Below are positions 39,241 through 50,089 of a stretch of DNA of 64,000 bases, piece after piece; position 1 is the stretch's first letter; each line of letters starts with the position of its first letter. The translations under genes were made by a program, and so were the position numbers. The notes under the pieces are model-generated. The model worked only from the letters and a program-made list of their open reading frames with translations, did not search any database and was not told the DNA's origin. This DNA is from Acanthosepion pharaonis (Eukaryota > Mollusca > Cephalopoda > Sepiida > Sepiidae): NCBI GenBank assembly GCA_903632075.3, contig CAHIKZ030004540.1, positions 2,121,501-2,185,500 on the forward strand. Reading direction: 5' to 3'.

Positions 39241-39334
39241 CGTTTTCCAGTTTGATTGGTTCCAAAAGTGGATGTTACCATGTGTCTTAACTTTTGGCAC
39301 ATAAACAGGTATGCCCTTATCAACACAAAGGAAG
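39241..39334 (-). CDS. EFCAB5: EFCAB5-like exon 5: GAF domain 1, short exon
   Basis: Found by looking for the missing GAF piece between exons 4 and 6. Acceptor TTTGTTTTATTCCAG precedes 39334, and donor GTCAGT (C at +3 is unusual) follows 39241. The exon is 94 nt: one base completing a codon, then 31 codons. Key residues are VDKGIPVYVPKV, HGNIHFWN and a final WKT. VYVP followed by HGNI is what the N-terminal strands of this GAF domain look like. Phases match on both sides: exon 4 leaves AG, and exon 6 begins in phase 0. Confidence 0.82.
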
Positions 39335-40560
<1,226 letters not shown>

Positions 40561-40579
40561 TATGTCTCATTGCAAAACT

Positions 40580-42430
40580 TACCAGAGTACCATGGATGTT
40601 TTGGATGGAATTTTTGTGAAGAGACAAAATATAATCTTTGCCCAGCATGTATTAACAATTACTTGCCAATCCCCTGAAGAGGGTTTGGGACAGTATCTTC
40701 AGCACTTAAAAATCTTAAGTCAAGACTGCAACTTTCAAGCGACAGCAGCAGATCAGACAAAGGTCAAATTTCAGAGACTCCTTTATAAATGGATTAGGAT
40801 CAAACTATATCTGTCAAAAATTGCTGGAAAATAAACAACTAGATTTAGCTGCTGCTTGTAAGCAAACACTTGGAGATTGCAGAAAAGCAGTCTTGTTCAT
40901 ACATACAAACAAGTGTTGCAGAGACTGCACTAAGTACTCACACTCCTACTAGTCCACCAGTTCAAACAACTCAAACAGGGAAGAAAAAACAGTCAACAAC
41001 AGACTTCCTCATTTCTGCCACCCTCTCCACCAGTTCAAAATCTTCTCTCTCTAGAAGACACTGCATACAGTGCTAGGCTAGTGCTGCAGCCAGATGAAAA
41101 TGTTATTTTTGTGGTCTCAAACTACACCCCTGGTCATGTTGCTCAGCCAGGGAAACTAAATGCCCCAAGTGAAGGAAGAAGGGACATTTCTCTAAGGTTT
41201 GTCAGTCAAGATTTTTTTTTTACCATGTTCAAATGCTCTTATTGCAACTAATATCACATCAACTGCAAATCCTAAATGTCTTTCAAAGGCTCTATTAACA
41301 GTAAAAATAAACAAGGTAGAAATAAATGCTCTAGTCAACACAGGAAGCTCAAAGAGTTTTATTGGCACTAATATTAAAAAAGCAATAGATTCAAAATCGT
41401 ATATTGTAATAGGTAGCTATAGCAAATGCTTCACTATCTTTGCAGGTTAGAAGATGTATTTTGGCCGGCCTAGGATTGAATCAAACCAACTACACTAACA
41501 CCAAATTTTTCGTGATGCTAAAACTGTGCTGCAATATCATACTGGGCCATGATTTTCTCAAACAACTTTCTAGTATTAATCTCCTTGCTGGGGGCCCAAA
41601 CCTTGCATTGAACATCTGTGGACTGGCTGTTATAAATGTACAATACTTCTCTTTTTTTTTGAAAACTTAACCAAAGACTGTAAACCAGTGGTCACTAAAC
41701 CTTGAGAATATTCTCTTGAAGACTAAATGTTTATTCAAGCAGAAATAACAAGAATGTTAAGAGAAGGAATAATCAAAGAAAGCAGACCACCATGGAGGTC
41801 ACAAGTATTAATAACGTCCTCTGATAATAAAAAAAAAAAAAAAAAAAAAAGGATGGTCATAGACTACTCCAAAACTATAAATAGGTACACCCATCTGGAT
41901 GCATACTCTATACCCCATATTGACAAAATGATAAACAAAATTGCCAAATACAGAATATTTGGCATGTTAGACCTAAGGATTCCCATTGCTTCCCACCAAG
42001 TAGCTATAGACTCTAAAGATAAGCCTTATACGGCTTTTGAAGCCTGTGAACGGTTTTATCAGTTCTGATGGATTCTGTTTGGTGATACTGACAGGTTTCC
42101 AGTTTTCAGAGGGTCCTCGATAAAATAATTCTGCAAGAAAAACTACAAGGCACCTTTGCTTATATTGTAAAAGTCAAGGTGCTAAAAAAATGGCAACATG
42201 TCTTCATTGGTCGCTACTTTAATCACTGACCAAAAGTGAAAAGATAGCGAGATGGAGAGTAGAACTTCCGTTTTTCGTTTGACATTTTCTATCAGTCGGG
42301 AAAGGAAAATGCAACGGCAGACATGCCGTCAAGAGTGTGTGGATGAATAAACACCGCCAGAGATCTACAAAAGGTTCATAATGATCTCTGTCATCCAGGC
42401 ATCACGAAAATGATGCATGTGGTTTGAAGC
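40580..42430 (+). mobile_element. Decayed Ty3/Gypsy-type retrotransposon, internal region
   Basis: Domains appear in the expected order on the plus strand but in changing frames. They are a Gag-like segment (about 40588-40830, with LGQYLQHLKILSQDCNF), two CCHC zinc knuckles (about 41095-41200), a retropepsin-like segment (about 41310-41580, NTGSSKSFIG and ILGHDFL), the start of reverse transcriptase (about 41727-42068, EGIIKESRPPWRSQ, MVIDYSKTINRYT and LDAYSIPHID), a later reverse-transcriptase scrap (about 42090-42180), the end of RNase H (about 42230-42340, FYQSGKENATADMPSRV) and the HPG zinc-finger start of integrase (about 42370-42420). Breaks seen: a stop in place of a Cys in the second knuckle, Asn for Asp in the protease DTG motif, an internal poly-A run at about 41828-41850, a large deletion between reverse transcriptase and RNase H, and several frameshifts. 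The element is dead. No matching LTR pair was identified. Confidence 0.8.
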
Positions 42431-42739
42431 CAGAATTTACCTTTTTTCAGTTGTGGAAGTAAAACAAATAACAAATGGTTGTCAGATTTGGTGCTTGAGT
42501 AAAACCAAAGACTTGAACCAGGAACCCTAGTAAAAGCTGCACAATCATTTGAGAGGCTGAGCATGGACTCCTCATAAAGTATGGCTTCAGTAACCACACT
42601 CTCTCTTTCTCTCCCAATCAGAAGTTATCAAGTACACTGCCTTATATATAAGTTTAGAGCCATTTTGCAATCACATGTATTACCAAAGAACAATCAGTTA
42701 CAGAAAGGGGGCTTACAGGCAATTTGCAGTCATACCATT

Positions 42740-42865
42740 TCTTTGTGTCACATCCTTTCAAGACATAGGCAATTATAGCTCTTCACAACTATCTTGTGTA
42801 GCTTTTAGCTGTTTTTCTCCCTTTGCTAAAACCTTTGCTGCCTGTTCTGTCATTCATTCACACAA
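42740..42865 (-). mobile_element. LINE 3'-coding remnant
   Basis: The plus-strand text (cacatcctttcaagacataggcaattatagctc...) parallels 25455-25570 and 23700-23830. The minus strand reads, across frames, as the AKGEKQLLKATQD-like end of the same LINE family. Short and broken. Confidence 0.5.
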
Positions 42866-43089
42866 AGGAAAAATGTATAACAAAGTGGAAAAAAGTTTTT
42901 GTGTGACATGTTTTGTTCTTTGGGACTTCATCAGACTAAATTTGTTTTGTTGGTGCGACTACACATTTATAAATGATTTATAATTTATAGGAATGATTTA
43001 TATAGAAATTTTTGTATAAATAATTCCATTGAAAATAGCATTGTTCTACATTTGTATACTTTTCTGATAAAAATTGTCAATTTAAAAAC

Positions 43090-43316
43090 GGTTATGGTAA
43101 TTTACCCACACACGCATGAACTCTCACAGCTATAAAAAGGAGCAGGTACTTCCTTTTAGAGAGGAAAGTTTTCAGCAGTCAGCTCTGACAGACTGAACAT
43201 TCTTGCTGTAACACTCTCGTTTGTATATGTTTGTATTACTGTTTCTGTTAATATATTTGTTTAACTCAATTCCTCTCTTTGTGTCTTTATTTCTAGCCCC
43301 TAACAAAGCCACAACA
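43090..43316 (+). mobile_element. Possible solo LTR
   Basis: A TATA-like ctataaaaagg at about 43131 is followed by ttttcagcagtcagctctg, a pyrimidine-rich stretch and a CACAACA end, flanked by AAAAC on both sides (43085-43089 and 43317-43321). The 5' end would be GGTTATGG rather than TG, which weakens the call. Confidence 0.35.
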
Positions 43317-43599
43317 AAAACAAATAACTCTTTTAGATAAAATTAATTGACTGATTTGTATTTTATAGCTTATCAACCCTTTGTGGGTTATTTAACCTTT
43401 ATCACTCAGTACATGACTTCATTTGCTGTGCAAAACGTTTATCTTGTGACTGAAGGTGACTCTGGTTCCTGAACAATAGTGTGTTTGAATTTCATAGTTG
43501 TGTTTTCATATCCTGCTATGGCAACAGAAAACAACTTTAAGTGAAATTAACAATAAGGATACTGCAATTGAGAGTCCTTGAAAAAGAATGCAACAGAAG

Positions 43600-43740
43600 G
43601 GCAAGTATTATTTACATTATTCGGACTGTTGTCCTCATCTTTATTGTTATGATTTTTGGCTGTTGCACGCTCTGGCCTTCTTCAGGTGATTGGAATTTTG
43701 AACTGAAGCCTTTATTTTGTCCACCGTGGTAGATTGAAAG
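43600..43740. mobile_element. Fold-back family, single-arm copy
   Basis: tttacattattcggactgtt...tctggccttcttcaggtga matches the left arm of the large fold-back element at 54612 and, in part, copy A at 38885. No opposing arm follows. Confidence 0.65.
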
Positions 43741-43849
43741 GGGATTAATAATGCAGAGTGCTAAAGGTTAAATTGAATATATGTTGTATTTTGAAATTTT
43801 TCTTTCAAGTGAATATTGATTTAACACTTTTTTGGAGATAATGATTTTT

Positions 43850-43995
43850 TCAGATCATAGCTGAGGAGAGGTGGATTCATTCCTTTCCCAAGGGTATTAG
43901 TGCCAAAGTGAATCTAACAAACGCAACTGGAAATTGAACTCAGCTCTCCAATTTCTCATTCCAAGCCACTATCCTTTTCATCACCTGCTCATCCT
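43850..43995 (-). mobile_element. SINE body fragment (tRNA-like part)
   Basis: Reverse complement of the body that follows the 5S-like head at 44221: ggattcat...cccaagggt, then actcagctctccaatttc. No 5S head is seen here. A third fragment of this body is at about 53995-54090. Confidence 0.55.
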
Positions 43996-44218
43996 ATGTT
44001 AGATAAAAAGGTTCACTTAAAAGAATATTAAATTAAAACAAAACGATTTTTTTCAAGTGCAAAGATATTTAAATTAAAATTATATGGAAAAAAATTTTTA
44101 TATTTCTTATTACCCATTTATGCTGTGCTTTGCCATTGAGCACTTGATTTTAAAATTATGATTGAATTTCACTCTATTTGCTGTTCAGTCTTTGGTTTAT
44201 TTTCTCATCAGTTCTTGT

Positions 44219-44460
44219 ATGATCACCGATGTTAAGCAATGCTGAATCTGGTCAGTACCTAGATGGGTTACTGTTTGGGAATACCAAGTGCTCTAAGTTT
44301 AGATGTGTGGGTGGTGTAAAGGATGACAGCTTGGAATTGGAAATTGGAGAGCTGAGTTCCAATTCCAGTTGGGTTTGTTATATTCACTTACGTGCAAACA
44401 CCCTTGGAAAAGGTATGAATCCACTTCTTCTCCCCCCAGCTATGGATTGTATCACTAAAT
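44219..44460 (+). mobile_element. Composite SINE: 5S rRNA-like head plus tRNA-like body
   Basis: The head, about 44221-44295, follows the 3' two-thirds of animal 5S rRNA: gttaagcaatgctga, ctggtcagtacctagatggg, then gggaataccaagtgct. It is followed by a tRNA-like unit with an A-box-like tgggtggtgtaaaggat and a B-box-like gagttccaattcc, then a body ending near cagctatggattg. This is the typical dimeric layout of a SINE with pol III promoter modules. The 5' end of 5S is missing or too diverged to see. Confidence 0.7.
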
Positions 44461-44594
44461 GATTATTATTTGCAAAAAAAATAAGAAGAAAATGTCTTAC
44501 AATCTAAAAATATTTTCTTTAAATAACATGTAAAGGGTCAATAAGCCGTAAAAAACGAATCAATGAATAAAAAAACAAAACAAAGGGAAAAGAA

Positions 44595-44935
44595 GATGGT
44601 TTGGTTTATTTTGTTTTACAGCATATCAACCACAATGGGTTATTTAATGCCGACAACATTTTTTATTGCTGGTAATATTTTGTTTTGTCAAAAATCTGTT
44701 TCTGGTAATAATTTTTTCCTTCAATATTGTATTGCTGGCAATAATTTTTTTTCAAAAGAGTATTGCTGGTAGTAGTTAACTATTTTCCCATAGCTGGGAC
44801 CCTAACTGGTGCTACTACCCTGGGTCAGGGTGAACCTGGGAACACCAGCAATTAAGAGATGGTTCCATGCTCCTCAAAACCTCCTGATCAGAGGCATTGC
44901 TGCTGGATGTAGTCTATCGTCTTACCCAGGATTAG
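44595..44935 (-). mobile_element. SINE-like element, copy 2, with target duplication
   Basis: Same structure as 24851-25238: a GGTTTGG-rich end, tcaaccacaatgggttattt, then gggaacaccagcaattaaga and acccaggatta. It is flanked by gggaaaagaaga (44583-44594) and ggggaaagaaga (about 44936-44947), an imperfect target duplication of about 12 bp. Confidence 0.72.
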
Positions 44936-45064
44936 GGGAAAGAAGAATAAGCGTAAAAAAAATGTTAATTACCGTGAAGGTGGGAATAAAAAAATATAGT
45001 AGAAAAGTAACAATAATATAAAACAAGGGAGCCTTACATCCACATCACATAGAAACACTGGTTT

Positions 45065-45200
45065 TCATATAATCACCAGAGTTAAGCAACATCAAACCTG
45101 GTTTGTACCTAGATGGGTGACCACTTGAGAATACCAGTTGGATGTGTGGGTGGTATAATGGATAATGGCTCACAATCAGAATTCTAAGCCGGCAAACGTT
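45065..45200 (+). mobile_element. 5S/tRNA composite SINE fragment
   Basis: Head aatcaccagagttaagcaac, ctggtttgtacctagatggg, tgagaataccagttgg, followed by tgtgggtggtataatggata, the same A-box-like module as at 44305. The inverted counterpart is at 62885-63005. Confidence 0.68.
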
Positions 45201-45249
45201 ATATCATCTGCACATTCGAATTACACTCGGATCCTATTTAAATACCTAC

Positions 45250-45425
45250 CTCACTCCTTTCATGTCTCTGTAGAGTATCTTGCCTTTCACAAACTCTGCA
45301 TGATCCGGAGTAGCAGCCATGTAATGGAGAAAGTTTTCTCCACGTTCCTTGGGATCCTTGTGATTGGTCACCAAGAGTGCAATGTAAGCACTGATCTTCT
45401 TCCCTCCACCATGAATCTCAGCATC
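45250..45425 (-). CDS. EFCAB5: EFCAB5-like exon 4: start of GAF domain 1 (duplicated exon)
   Basis: Acceptor CCATATATTTCAG precedes 45425 and donor GTAGGT follows 45250. The exon is 176 nt, starts in phase 0 and leaves two bases. It encodes a segment including DAEIHGGGKKISAYIALL, FLHYMAATPDHAEF and ILYRDMKGV; the last turns into the first GAF strand in exon 5 (MKGVSF). The leftover AG plus the first C of exon 5 makes a Ser codon. An inverted near-identical copy lies at 62640-62815. I count about four differences in the 176 nt, one of them Arg here versus His there. This copy is taken as the functional one because it sits between exons 3 and 5 on the gene's strand. Confidence 0.85.
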
Positions 45426-45495
45426 CTGAAATATATGGAGACAACATCAGAAATAGATACTTACATATGGTAAAAACTTATTTTAAAATTACTGC

Positions 45496-45835
45496 CGTCC
45501 TGGGTAAGACGATAAACTACATCCAACAGCAAGGCCTCTGATTAGGAGGTTTTTAGGAGCATGGAACCACCTCTTAATTGCTGATGTTCCCAGGTCCACC
45601 CTGACTTGGCTATGCACAAATAGTTAACCCCAAACTAGAGTCAAAACACTATGAAAGTGTAAAAATGGGTTTTAATATTAGCAGTACATTTTTGCAAAAA
45701 ATTATTACCAGCAATGGATCTTTAAAGAAAAGAATTATTACTAGAAATAGATTTTTGAAAAAAATATTAGCAGCAATAAAAATCTTGTTGGTATTATATA
45801 ACCCATTGAGGTTGAAATGACCTAAACCAAACCAA
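45496..45835 (+). mobile_element. SINE-like element, copy 3, opposite orientation
   Basis: It begins tcctgggtaagacgataaac and ends in aaaccaaaccaaaccaaa. It is flanked by ttttaaaattactg (about 45482-45495) and ttttaaattactg (about 45842-45854), a target duplication of about 13 bp. Its first 85 bp or so are inside the inverted duplication, so the insertion predates the duplication. Confidence 0.72.
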
Positions 45836-45964
45836 ACCAAATTTTAAATTACTGTTCATGTTAGAATATTCAACAATGAAATTATACATACATGTACAGA
45901 CACACACATACACTTTTTTTTTGTTGAAATTAGATTAGTATTAATTTTGTGCAAAGCAAGCTAG

Positions 45965-46440
45965 GTCTTTTTTTCTTTTTTTATCGGTATCACCCCATGT
46001 AAGGCAGTAAAGCCACTAAGACTCAAGGAGTTACTGAGTGTGGAAGAATTAGGAACAGAAACATTAATAATGAGCAGTAAGAGGAAAGGATAATTAGGAG
46101 GACAGTAGATAGAGATTGACATTGCATTTAAAAGCATCTATCTATCTTTCTTCTTTTTAATCAGTATCACCCCATATAAGGCAATAAAGCCACTAAGACA
46201 CAAGGAGTTACAACATGTGGAAGAATTAGGAACAGAAATATTAATAATGAGCAGGAAGAGGAAAGGATAATTAGGAGGACAATAGATAGACATTGACATT
46301 GCATTTAAAAGCATCTATCTATCTTTCTTTTTTTTAATCAGTATCACCCCATGTAAGGCAGTAAAGCCACTAAGACGCAAGGAATTACAGGGTGTGGAAG
46401 AATTAGGAACAGAAACATTAATAATGAGCAGGAAGACAAA
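45965..46440 (-). repeat. Tandem array, 177-bp unit, derived from a LINE tail
   Basis: The phrase tatcaccccat occurs at about 45987, 46163 and 46340, 177 bp apart. Each unit has a T-rich start, gtatcaccccatgtaaggca, gtaaagccactaagacacaa and gaattaggaacagaaa, then an AGGA-rich part. The reverse complement of the first half matches the 3' end of the LINEs at 46445-46785 and 56515-56860. Two full units and a truncated third (to about 46440) are present. Confidence 0.85.
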
Positions 46441-46442
46441 AT

Positions 46443-46785
46443 AGTGAGAGTAATAAGGAGCGCTGTCGATAGCACAGTACTAGACTGGTGACACGGTCTA
46501 ACCAATTTACTGTTGAGCTGGTTAGATGTAGCTGTAAATTCTATGCTTACAGTTTTGTTTCTCACACTTTTTGCTTGTGGAACTCCTTTCTGGCTCCATG
46601 ATTTTCAGCCAACTTTGATCTGCAGAAATTTAAATGTCAACTACTATCTGCTGTCTTGATTACTTTTCCTCTCTCCTCGTTCCTTAGCAATGTTCTTGTT
46701 TCTAACTCTCCACATCCATTAACCCCTTGCGTCTCTGTGGCTTTACTGCCTTGTTTGGGCTGAACTTGATTAAAGAAAAAAGTTG
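46443..46785 (+). mobile_element. 5'-truncated LINE 3' end
   Basis: Closely parallels 56520-56865: agtactagactggtgacacgg, then caatttactgttgagctgg, ttctatgcttacagttt, and the terminal gtctctgtggctttactgcc followed by a short A-rich tail. Decayed C-terminal coding sequence, open on neither strand for long. Confidence 0.68.
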
Positions 46786-46814
46786 CCATTCAAGGCCTGA
46801 GACTCCATCCTAGC

Positions 46815-46819
<5 letters not shown>

Positions 46820-46868
<49 letters not shown>

Positions 46869-46882
46869 TGTGTGTATGTATG

Positions 46883-46952
<70 letters not shown>

Positions 46953-46955
46953 ACA
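46820..46955. repeat. (TC)n, (TA)n, (TATG)n and (CA)n microsatellites
   Basis: Contiguous simple repeats; the Tyr-Ile open frames on both strands are not genes. Confidence 0.95.
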
Positions 46956-47654
46956 TCCCCTAAGGAAAATACTGGTTGGAAACACAAAAATTCTATATAA
47001 GTCAAATTACTGGAAACATCTTGCAGTGAGAGATGACCTGTATATAATGTAATGAGTTGGTCAGTCAACTTGACACCCCCAAAGTGAGTGGAGGTGGGCA
47101 GGCGCGGGAACTGTGATTGGTAGCTGGCTTGTTAGTGTTTTGCATAGGTGAGTTACCAAGCTCTATGTGAAAGGCTGGAATGAGAAGGAGGGTAGTTTTC
47201 AGTCTCAGAAGTGGAGACTGCATCCGTCGCTACGACAGCAGGAGAGAAAGAGACGAAATCATTTTTTTCTTCGTGACACATTCCAACACATATAAAACAT
47301 CTCATTCCCACTATAAACCTCATCTTCTTCAATATTTTATTGTTTAAAATCAATAGAAAGACACTCACTTGAATTCTAGCCGCACTCAACATGCAAGGCT
47401 TGTAATAAAACTCCTACTTGTATTCAAAACGACACAAAAACACATTTTATATACTCAAACATGAAGAGAAATTAACAACACTTAAAAATATACCCCCTTG
47501 AAAGCGGCAAAAACTACTTGGGACAATAGACAATGAACAGAAAAATGTAAGAATGCTCGAAAAATTAAAAATAAAGAATTAATTAAATTTTCCTTGTCTG
47601 TCATATTCAATAAAACATGTTTAAAAGAAAGGTTGCTACCCAAATATATATGAA
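46956..47654. other. Intronic stretch, no recognised feature
   Basis: A mildly GC-richer patch at about 47085-47240 has gcgcgggaactgtgattgg (an inverted CCAAT motif) and a few CpGs. No exon, transcription unit or transposon ends could be tied to it. Confidence 0.4.
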
Positions 47655-47681
47655 TTATATATATATATATATATATATATA

Positions 47682-49183
47682 CAGTAGCGGCCATAATATA
47701 AGGAACGGAAACAATAAAGACATAAATGTGTATTAATTAAAAAGTAATGCATGATATCCAATAAAGATTAGGGTGTAATGCATAAATATTATACAAAGTT
47801 ATAAAAATTTACATAATAGTTTTTTTTTTAAATAAAGATTAAATGGAACCAAGGAAATGAGCTACTGGACAAAAGTTAAGGAATGATGTTAATAATTTGC
47901 ATAAACTTTTAATTTACATTGTTAAAAAACTCGATGGAGATTTTCAACAATAAGTAAAAGTTCATTTATCATTAGGACTTTATTTTTTTAAGCAATATGG
48001 CAAATTCTACATAAAACGCTCTCTTTTGAAGAAAAAAACTCATTATCGATAACTATCAAGAAAAAAAGTCAATTTCAGAAATTTCTGATATTATCCATAG
48101 GTCTAAAAGTGTCATTCATCGTATAATTAGCAGGTATGAAACCGATAAAACGTTAGATGAAACTGCCACATCAATTGCCCGTAAATTTAATGAAGAGACA
48201 GATAATAAGATCTCAAGGAAAACGGTTGCTCGCAGGTTAAAAAATGCAGATTGCATGCCCGTATTCCAGCTTCAAAGCGAAACCAAAAGGCATGCCTGGA
48301 GTATGAACGAGAACATGTTGTTTGGATTGACACACAATGGGATACAGTTCATTTCAGTGACGAGTCCAAGTTTACTATATTTGGTTCAGAGGGCAAAACT
48401 TACATAAGCCGTAGAATGGGTGAAAGACTGTCTTCTCAATGTGTCAAGAAAACCATTAAGTTTGGTGGTGGCAGTGTGATGTTGTGGGGAAAGATTTCAC
48501 CTGCAGGAGTTGGCCCTATCATCCGTGTACATGGCAATATCAATGCTGAGATTTACAAAAGGCTTCTTCAGCAGCATGTGGCACCAAGATTACACCATAA
48601 TCTTTATGAATCTCCTATTTTCCTGCAGGACAATGCACCTTGCCACAAGGCTCAGAAGGTTATGGCTTTATTTGAAGAAGAAGGAATCGCCCTAATAAAG
48701 TGGCCAGCCCAGAGCCCTGACCTGAATCCAATAGAAAATGTTAGGAAGATAATTTGAGAAAGTGCTCAGAAAAGAAACCCAAAAAACCAGGATCACCCAT
48801 GGGAGTTATTGAAAGACGAATGGGAGGGAATTACTGCTGATTTTTGCAAGAAATTAATTAGATCATGTGGACAACGATGCAGAAAAGTCATTGAAAATAA
48901 GGGGATGTTTACCAAATATTAAATTTTGTTGATATTTTGTTCACAATCAAGTATTAACAAGATTGTTCCTTAACTTTTGTCCAGTAGCTTATTTCCTTTG
49001 TTCCATTTAATCTTTATTTAAAAAAAAAACTATTATGTAAATTTTTTTAACTTTGTATAATATTTATGCATTACACCCTAATCTTTATTCGGTAAAAATT
49101 TCATTGCTAACCATGCATTACATTTTAAGTAATACACATATTTATGTCTTTGTTGTTTCCATTTCTTTATATTATGGCCGCTT

Positions 49184-49188
<5 letters not shown>
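47682..49188 (+). mobile_element. Tc1-family transposon with long terminal inverted repeats
   Basis: Left end cagtagcggccataatataa and the reverse complement of the right end (agaagcggccataatataaa) begin inverted repeats of about 210-225 bp. They extend inward to gctactggacaaaagttaag (left, near 47880) and its complement cttaacttttgtccagtagc (right, near 48980). The element sits in TA repeats, as expected for a TA target. It encloses one transposase gene. It lies in the intron between exons 3 and 4, opposite in strand to the host gene. Confidence 0.9.
48060..48922 (+). pseudogene. Tc1-type transposase, broken by one frameshift and one stop
   Basis: The upstream frame gives a helix-turn-helix region (ISEISDIIHRSKSVIHRII, then ISRKTVARRL). 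After a frameshift near 48245 the long frame gives the catalytic domain: VHFSDESKF (first Asp), GGGSVMLWG, FLQDNAPCH (second Asp) and WPAQSPDLNPIEN (Glu), with 34 residues between the second Asp and the Glu, the Tc1 DD34E spacing. A TGA follows RKII; the same frame then continues to a TAA at 48920-48922. Only two lesions were seen, so inactivation is fairly recent, or the breaks are sequence errors. Confidence 0.85.
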
Positions 49189-49189
<1 letters not shown>

Positions 49190-49240
<51 letters not shown>

Positions 49241-49428
49241 CATATATATATTGGTGTGACTGAAAATGAGGCCATGAATTGATAGGAATAAAAGATTTTA
49301 TGAAAATAAGGCTGGAAACTTTTACATCAGTCTAATATTATTGGCAAGATTGGCTGTCAATATATAAAATTTAATACCCACTCCCCACCCGAACCTTATT
49401 ATTATTATAATTAATGTTTTTTTTTTAC
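49190..49428. repeat. (TA)n tract and short intron remainder
   Basis: (TA)n at about 49188-49236, directly abutting the right end of the Tc1 element, then unremarkable sequence to the exon 3 donor. Confidence 0.85.
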
Positions 49429-49557
49429 CTTACAGAGAGTGCTGAAAACTTTGTTGAAAACTGGAGACAAGTGGGTTCCATTAGTTTTTCCAGCATTCAC
49501 AATAGAATTCAGCCACATCTTCCGTGCATTTCCACGTACACGTTCCAGTTGACTGAG
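49429..49557 (-). CDS. EFCAB5: EFCAB5-like exon 3: linker
   Basis: Acceptor TTTTCATCTCAG precedes 49557. The exon is 129 nt, 43 codons, phase 0 at both ends. It includes RGNARKMWLNSIVNAG and HLSPVFNKVFSTLCK. Two donors lie five bases apart at its 3' end. The in-frame one is GTAAAA, weak and followed by an A tract. A stronger-looking GTAAGG lies five bases upstream and would shift the frame. Only the weak donor keeps the phase with exon 4, so it was chosen. No catalytic motif is visible. Confidence 0.82.
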
Positions 49558-50089
49558 CTGAGATGAAAAATCCAAAAAGAATGGAATAAATAAAAAAATT
49601 AAACAATGAAGGACAAGTGTTTGTACACTTAGAGACAATTCAATTTATTTGAAAATGGAGAGATTGTTAGAGAGGAATGGACTGGTGGGTGGGGGGACAC
49701 ACAGGTATTCAATTGACAAGAATATTTCTCTTTTTTTTACCTTATAATATTATGTTATATTGTAATTATTATATAATTATATTATTATAATGCAACTTGA
49801 AAAGTTGGTTCTGTTTTTTCTGTGAGATGGCATTAGGAGTGTTTATTTTCAAATAACTTAATTAAAAAGATTGTTTTTGTTGTATAATAACTGTTATATT
49901 TGCATGCATCTTTAAAAAAAATGTTTGTCAGAATTGGAACAGAGTTTTTTTGTTTTTTTACTGATTCTCACACCGGTGATGGAAGAAAAGAAAAAAAGCA
50001 AGATTTTTAGAAGATGATTTATTTCTTTAAATTAAAGGTAAAAATGTAACTCAAATACAAAAAATGGATTCATGGTTGACTGTTTTTTT

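Larger units (their letters stand above)
44963..45580 (-). repeat. Left arm of the inverted duplication carrying exon 4
   Basis: The reverse complement of this segment matches 62483-63097. Matching runs from gttaattaccgtgaagg at the left edge, through a 5S-like SINE fragment and exon 4 with both splice sites, to the conserved end of SINE-like copy 3 at the right edge. Outside these limits the two loci diverge abruptly. Confidence 0.92.

Noticed and set aside
44380..44400. Donor-like CGTAAGTG on the minus strand as an extra exon between exons 4 and 5
   Set aside because: It lies in the SINE body, has no open upstream segment with an acceptor, and exons 4 and 5 already join in phase.
45165..45473. 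Plus-strand 102-codon frame (and its twin on the minus strand at 62592-62900) as a gene
   Set aside because: Both are antisense shadows of exon 4 and its inverted copy; the sense strand has the splice sites, conserved motifs and phase agreement.
47085..47240. CpG-island-like promoter of a gene
   Set aside because: Only a few CpGs and one CCAAT-type motif, with no exon or start site that can be tied to it.
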